DNA from: Ignavibacteriales bacterium CG12_big_fil_rev_8_21_14_0_65_30_8
GTDB taxonomy: Bacteria; Bacteroidota; Ignavibacteria; Ignavibacteriales; Ignavibacteriaceae
NCBI GenBank assembly: GCA_002783525.1
Contig: PFGS01000248.1
Coordinates: 1-15,323 of the forward strand
Length of the DNA stretch: 15,323 nt
Direction: 5' to 3'
Within the stretch, counting starts at the first letter, position 1, and every line of letters begins with the position of its first letter. The notes below the pieces were generated by a model. It saw nothing but the letters and a program-made list of their open reading frames with translations, was not told where the DNA came from and made no database searches. The translations under genes were made by a program, and so were the position numbers. This document shows, piece by piece, positions 15,218 through 15,323 of the stretch.

Positions 15218-15323
15218 TTATTTTTTTGCTAATAAATTTATACCCGAGCCGATTTTATTATTACTATTAAAATCTATAAACATCATAATTAGTGTAAAAG
15301 GGAAAGTAACAATAAAATAAAAA
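15218..15323 (-). CDS. C-terminal end of a further operon gene, possibly a membrane-anchored methyltransferase
   Basis: An open frame enters from the right edge on the minus strand and gives 34 residues before the TAA at 15218-15220. It begins with a hydrophobic stretch (FYFIVTFPFTLIMMFI), then a polar Asn-rich turn and GSGINLLAKK. A membrane-type helix followed by a GSG...AKK ending is what several glycan-locus methyltransferases and other membrane-associated enzymes show at the C-terminus, but 34 residues are too few to name a family. The other minus-strand frames are closed by stops in this stretch. The stop lies 37 bases before the YfhO-like start, a spacing like the other junctions here, which supports a real gene in the same operon. 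Confidence 0.5.
   Translation of the reverse strand, partial: FYFIVTFPFTLIMMFIDFNSNNKIGSGINLLAKK

Overview
The window (very AT-rich, roughly 30% GC by eye) looks like a chromosomal piece of a member of the Ignavibacteria/Chlorobi side of the FCB group. The main clue is a secreted beta-propeller protein ending in a type IX secretion sorting domain that opens with NYPNPFNPST, a form typical of Ignavibacteria. Supporting signs are low GC, few recognisable Shine-Dalgarno sequences, and a YfhO/FkbM/FdtAB glycan locus of the kind common in that group. The taxonomic call is an inference, not a search result.

Left part (1-2619, minus strand): the N-terminal 405 codons of leucyl-tRNA synthetase run off the left edge. 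Upstream of it lies a gene for a type IX-secreted protein with six DGGxxW repeats. An all-AT hairpin plus T-tract overlaps that gene's stop codon and may separate the two genes. Middle part (2796-5806, plus strand): a small unrecognised lipoprotein gene sits 2 bases before priA, the replication-restart helicase. The 176-base divergent region (2620-2795) must hold promoters for both directions.

Right part (5807-15323, minus strand): one continuous run of nine complete genes plus the 3' end of a tenth, read right to left. It encodes a probable membrane-associated protein (C-terminal end only), a YfhO-type multipass membrane protein, a Wzx-like flippase, an FkbM methyltransferase, a glycosyltransferase with an LEDD motif, a MetW-like methyltransferase, a second class I methyltransferase, a GT8-like glycosyltransferase, an FdtA-type sugar ketoisomerase and an FdtB-type aminotransferase. 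Spacings are 37, 29, 40 and 2 bases and then overlaps or direct abutment, so this is almost certainly a single operon. Its last stop codon directly touches the stop codon of priA, which faces it.

Together the operon would supply a 3-amino-3,6-dideoxyhexose nucleotide sugar (probably dTDP-Fuc3N or a derivative), attach sugars with two glycosyltransferases, decorate the glycan or its acceptor with up to three methyl groups, and export or transfer it through Wzx and possibly YfhO. The glucose-1-phosphate thymidylyltransferase, the 4,6-dehydratase, an N-acetyltransferase, a polymerase and a ligase are not in the window. I found no CRISPR array, RNA gene, insertion sequence or clear phage material. 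The most unusual content is the YfhO-Wzx-multi-methyltransferase glycan operon itself and its tightly nested gene junctions.
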